Below are positions 62,008 through 64,000 of a stretch of DNA of 64,000 nt, piece after piece. The notes beneath the pieces are model-generated. The model made no database searches and had not been told where the DNA came from. It saw only the letters and a program-made list of their open reading frames with translations. Both the position numbers and the translations under genes were made by a program. How positions within the stretch are numbered: position 1 is the stretch's first letter; every line of letters starts with the position of its first letter. Source of the stretch: Rubrimonas cliftonensis (lineage in GTDB: Bacteria > Pseudomonadota > Alphaproteobacteria > Rhodobacterales > Rhodobacteraceae); the NCBI RefSeq assembly GCF_900107585.1, contig NZ_FNQM01000005.1, forward strand, positions 186,001-250,000. Direction: 5' to 3'.

Positions 62008-62447
62008 GCGCCCGAAGGCGGCCGGGGCGTCGGGCGCCAGTCGGGCGGGGCCATCTCGAACCCCTCGAAGGTGAAGCCCGGGCTCACCGTGCAGGTCACG
62101 AGCGTCCAGGCGCCGACGGTGGTCGCGCACTGCCACCAGCCCGCCGGCACGATCGCCTGCGGCTTCTGCCCGGCCAGGACGTCCGCGCCCAGCAGGTGCG
62201 CCTGCGCGTCGTGGCCGTTCGGCGAGAGCGTCAGCGACAGCGGCGCGCCGGCGTGGAAATGCCAGATCTCGTCGGCGTCGACGCGGTGCCAGTGGCTGAA
62301 CTCGTCGGCCGGGAGAAGATAGTAGATCGCCGTGCCCGTCGGCCGCTCGCCGGCCTCGGCGTGCGCCCGCCATGTCTCGCGATACCACCCGCCTTCGGGG
62401 TGGCGCTCAAGGCCGAGGGCGTCGATGATCTGGCGCGCTGACGTCAT
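62004..62447 (-). CDS. DUF985 cupin domain protein
   Basis: The 147-residue cupin_5/DUF985 protein has HPEGGWYRETWR, TAIYYLLPADEFSHWHRVDADEIWHFHAG (around residues 40-68, with the cupin metal His cluster) and VPAGWWQCATT. Such proteins are predicted RmlC-like sugar or small-molecule binders of unknown reaction. The start at 62447 follows homologue practice; it overlaps the thiE-like start by 4 bases, implying co-expression. Confidence 0.9.
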   Translation of the reverse strand: MTSARQIIDALGLERHPEGGWYRETWRAHAEAGERPTGTAIYYLLPADEFSHWHRVDADEIWHFHAGAPLSLTLSPNGHDAQAHLLGADVLAGQKPQAIVPAGWWQCATTVGAWTLVTCTVSPGFTFEGFEMAPPDWRPTPRPPSGA

Positions 62448-62622
62448 CGCATGTTCTCCCGTCTCGCGGCCAGCACCGTAGCGGCGCGGCGGCGCGCTGA
62501 CGAGGGGGCGCGGGCGCGATTGCGGGCGCAGGGACGCTTTCGCGGGCCCGATCACGCGCGCGGCCCCTTGCGCCACGCCGTCGAGGTGGATAGTCACCAA
62601 TCGCGACCGGGCGAAAGTCCAT

Positions 62623-62710
<88 letters not shown>

Positions 62711-62808
62711 TTCGCCCGCCTGAGGTCCCAGGCAACCCGTTGACGCATAAGTAACCCCTTGCGGTGCATACCCGATTTCGACAGGGTAAGCGGCAGGTGG
62801 GGTACCGG

Positions 62809-62832
62809 GTGTGATACAAAGTGTGACACAAC
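62809..62832. repeat. 12-base direct repeat and palindrome upstream of the integrase
   Basis: GTGTGATACAAA is followed immediately by GTGTGACACAAC (10 of 12 bases equal), then by CGGGT-C-ACCCG, a short palindrome. The set lies 30-55 bases before the integrase GTG. Such sites are typical arm-type or excisionase/repressor binding sites near integrase genes. Confidence 0.55.
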
Positions 62833-62861
62833 GGGTCACCCGACGGGTCTCGGAGGGGCGC

Positions 62862-64000
62862 GTGACGGGGCTCAGCCTGCGCGGCACGGTGTACTACCTG
62901 GTCAAGCGAGTGCCGCGGGAATTCGCGCATCTGGAGCCGCGCGCGGTGGTGCGGCGGTCGCTGAAGACCGGTGACCTGCGCGAGGCGCGCAAGCGCGGGA
63001 CCCGCGAGCAGGCCGCGATGCTCGCTCGCTGGGAAGCGGGGCTCGCCGCCGGCGGACAGGATCCGGCGGCCGAGGCGGAGGCTGTCGATGCGCTGCGGAA
63101 AGCTGAGAGGATCGTCCCGAGAACCCTCGGCGATCTCGTCGCCGGACCGCTCGACCAGCTTATCGAGCGGATCGAGCAGGTGCTCGAGCGCGATCCGCCA
63201 GCCAGCCAGCCCGCGGTGGCGAAGGCTTGGCTCGGAGTCGGCCCAGGCAAGGGCGAGGACCCGATATCTGCGCTCCTCGAGAAGGTCCAGAAGCTCGCGC
63301 CCGATCTGATCCATGGCATGAGCGAGGAACAGAAGCGGCGCTGGCGAAATCCGCGAGAGAAGGTTCTGCGCGATCTCATCAGCTGCATCGGCGACAAGAA
63401 GGTCGTGGAGACCGACGACGATGACGCGCGCGCTTTGAGAGAACACTTGTGTGAACAGGTCGAGGCCTACGAGATAAATCCGGCCACTGCCAACAAGTAC
63501 GTCCATTATGTCAGCGGTATGATGAAGGTCTATAGTGAAAAGCTCAAACTTAAATGGAAGCATCCGTTTGTCGGAATGACGTTCAAGGACAGCTCCAGCG
63601 ACAAGCGCAGGCGCCGGCCATTCAGCACGACCTGGATCATGGAGCACCTTTCGCCGCCCGACGCGCTGCTCGGCCTCAACGCGGAGGCGCGCGATGTCCT
63701 GCTTGCGATGGTCGACACCGGCGCGCGCCCCTCGGAGATCATCGGTCTCCTGCCCGAGCACATCCGCCTCGACGACCCGATCCCGCACATCAGGATCGTG
63801 CCGACCGACCGCGTACTGAAGAACGCCTCGTCGAAGCGAGACCTTCCGCTGGTCGGGCTTTCGCTGGAGGCGATGCGCCGCAACCCGCACGGGTTCCCGC
63901 GCTACCGCGGCAAGGGGGGCTGGTCCAACCTCGTAAACAAGTTCCTGCGCCAGAACTGTGCGATCAAGGATGACCAGTCCGCCTATTCCCTGCGCCACAG
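62862..64000 (+). CDS. Tyrosine recombinase/phage-type integrase (partial)
   Basis: The open frame from GTG 62862 (GGAGGGG upstream) runs off the right edge after ~379 codons. It starts LRGTVYYLVKRVPREF, an N-terminal module common in alphaproteobacterial island integrases. A helical core-binding region follows, and the catalytic domain has Arg in DTGARPSEIIGL (~residue 289) and SLRH at the edge (box II His). The final Arg/Tyr lie outside. The stretch 63450-63560 is much richer in A+T and AAA/ATA codons than neighbouring genes, a sign of transfer. It likely mobilises a genomic island inserted at tRNA-Ser. Confidence 0.88.
   Translation, partial: MTGLSLRGTVYYLVKRVPREFAHLEPRAVVRRSLKTGDLREARKRGTREQAAMLARWEAGLAAGGQDPAAEAEAVDALRKAERIVPRTLGDLVAGPLDQLIERIEQVLERDPPASQPAVAKAWLGVGPGKGEDPISALLEKVQKLAPDLIHGMSEEQKRRWRNPREKVLRDLISCIGDKKVVETDDDDARALREHLCEQVEAYEINPATANKYVHYVSGMMKVYSEKLKLKWKHPFVGMTFKDSSSDKRRRRPFSTTWIMEHLSPPDALLGLNAEARDVLLAMVDTGARPSEIIGLLPEHIRLDDPIPHIRIVPTDRVLKNASSKRDLPLVGLSLEAMRRNPHGFPRYRGKGGWSNLVNKFLRQNCAIKDDQSAYSLRH

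Overview
The window looks like the chromosome of a very GC-rich alphaproteobacterium, most likely from or near the Rhodobacterales. The evidence is combined gene context: fabZ-lpxA-lpxI, a hemC-hemD-mic60(mitofilin-like)-hemY operon, a ChpT phosphotransferase beside a DUF3553 gene, an olsB-olsA ornithine-lipid pair, and a Fha/PpkA/PppA type VI secretion cluster without tssJ. I cannot name a species from the sequence.

Layout. 1-6 kb (minus strand): partial lpxI, lpxA and fabZ (lipid A and fatty acid synthesis); a membrane histidine kinase; a glutamine-synthetase-family enzyme; and a LolA-family carrier. 6.2-10 kb (plus): full-length cobalamin-dependent methionine synthase metH, with a palindrome and direct repeats in its leader. 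10-15.3 kb: a PepSY protein, a Tat-exported metallo-beta-lactamase-fold hydrolase, a chemoreceptor, a gene-free kilobase holding perfect hairpins, and tRNA-Thr(CGU). 15.4-20.4 kb (minus): hemC, hemD, mic60 and hemY. 20.5-21.9 kb (plus): tsaD and a YciI-like gene.

21.9-55.5 kb: one large type VI secretion system (T6SS). Its left arm (minus) is pppA, tagF, tssM, tssL, tssK, tagH. A DUF4280 PAAR-like gene (plus) follows. The middle block (minus) is ppkA, a TonB-like DUF4384-type protein, two exbD genes, exbB, a small secreted cysteine protein, a DUF4123 chaperone and vgrG. The right arm (plus) is an ompA-like gene, tssA, tssB, tssC, hcp, tagJ, tssE, tssF, tssG and clpV. The kinase/FHA/phosphatase pathway is complete, but its usual periplasmic sensors TagQRST and the lipoprotein TssJ are absent. 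In their place is a proton-channel module (ExbB, two ExbD and a TonB-like protein). The C-terminal periplasmic part of that TonB-like protein resembles the periplasmic part of the PpkA kinase. I judge this the most interesting system in the window: a possible proton-motive-force-coupled sensor for T6SS activation.

55.6-62.4 kb is housekeeping: a PAS protein, yicC, gmk, a gamma-carbonic-anhydrase-like gene, chpT, DUF3553, olsB, olsA, a divergent thiE-like gene and a DUF985 cupin. At 62.6 kb a tRNA-Ser(CGA) is followed directly by a tyrosine recombinase that runs off the right edge with lower GC. This is probably the left end of an integrated genomic island.
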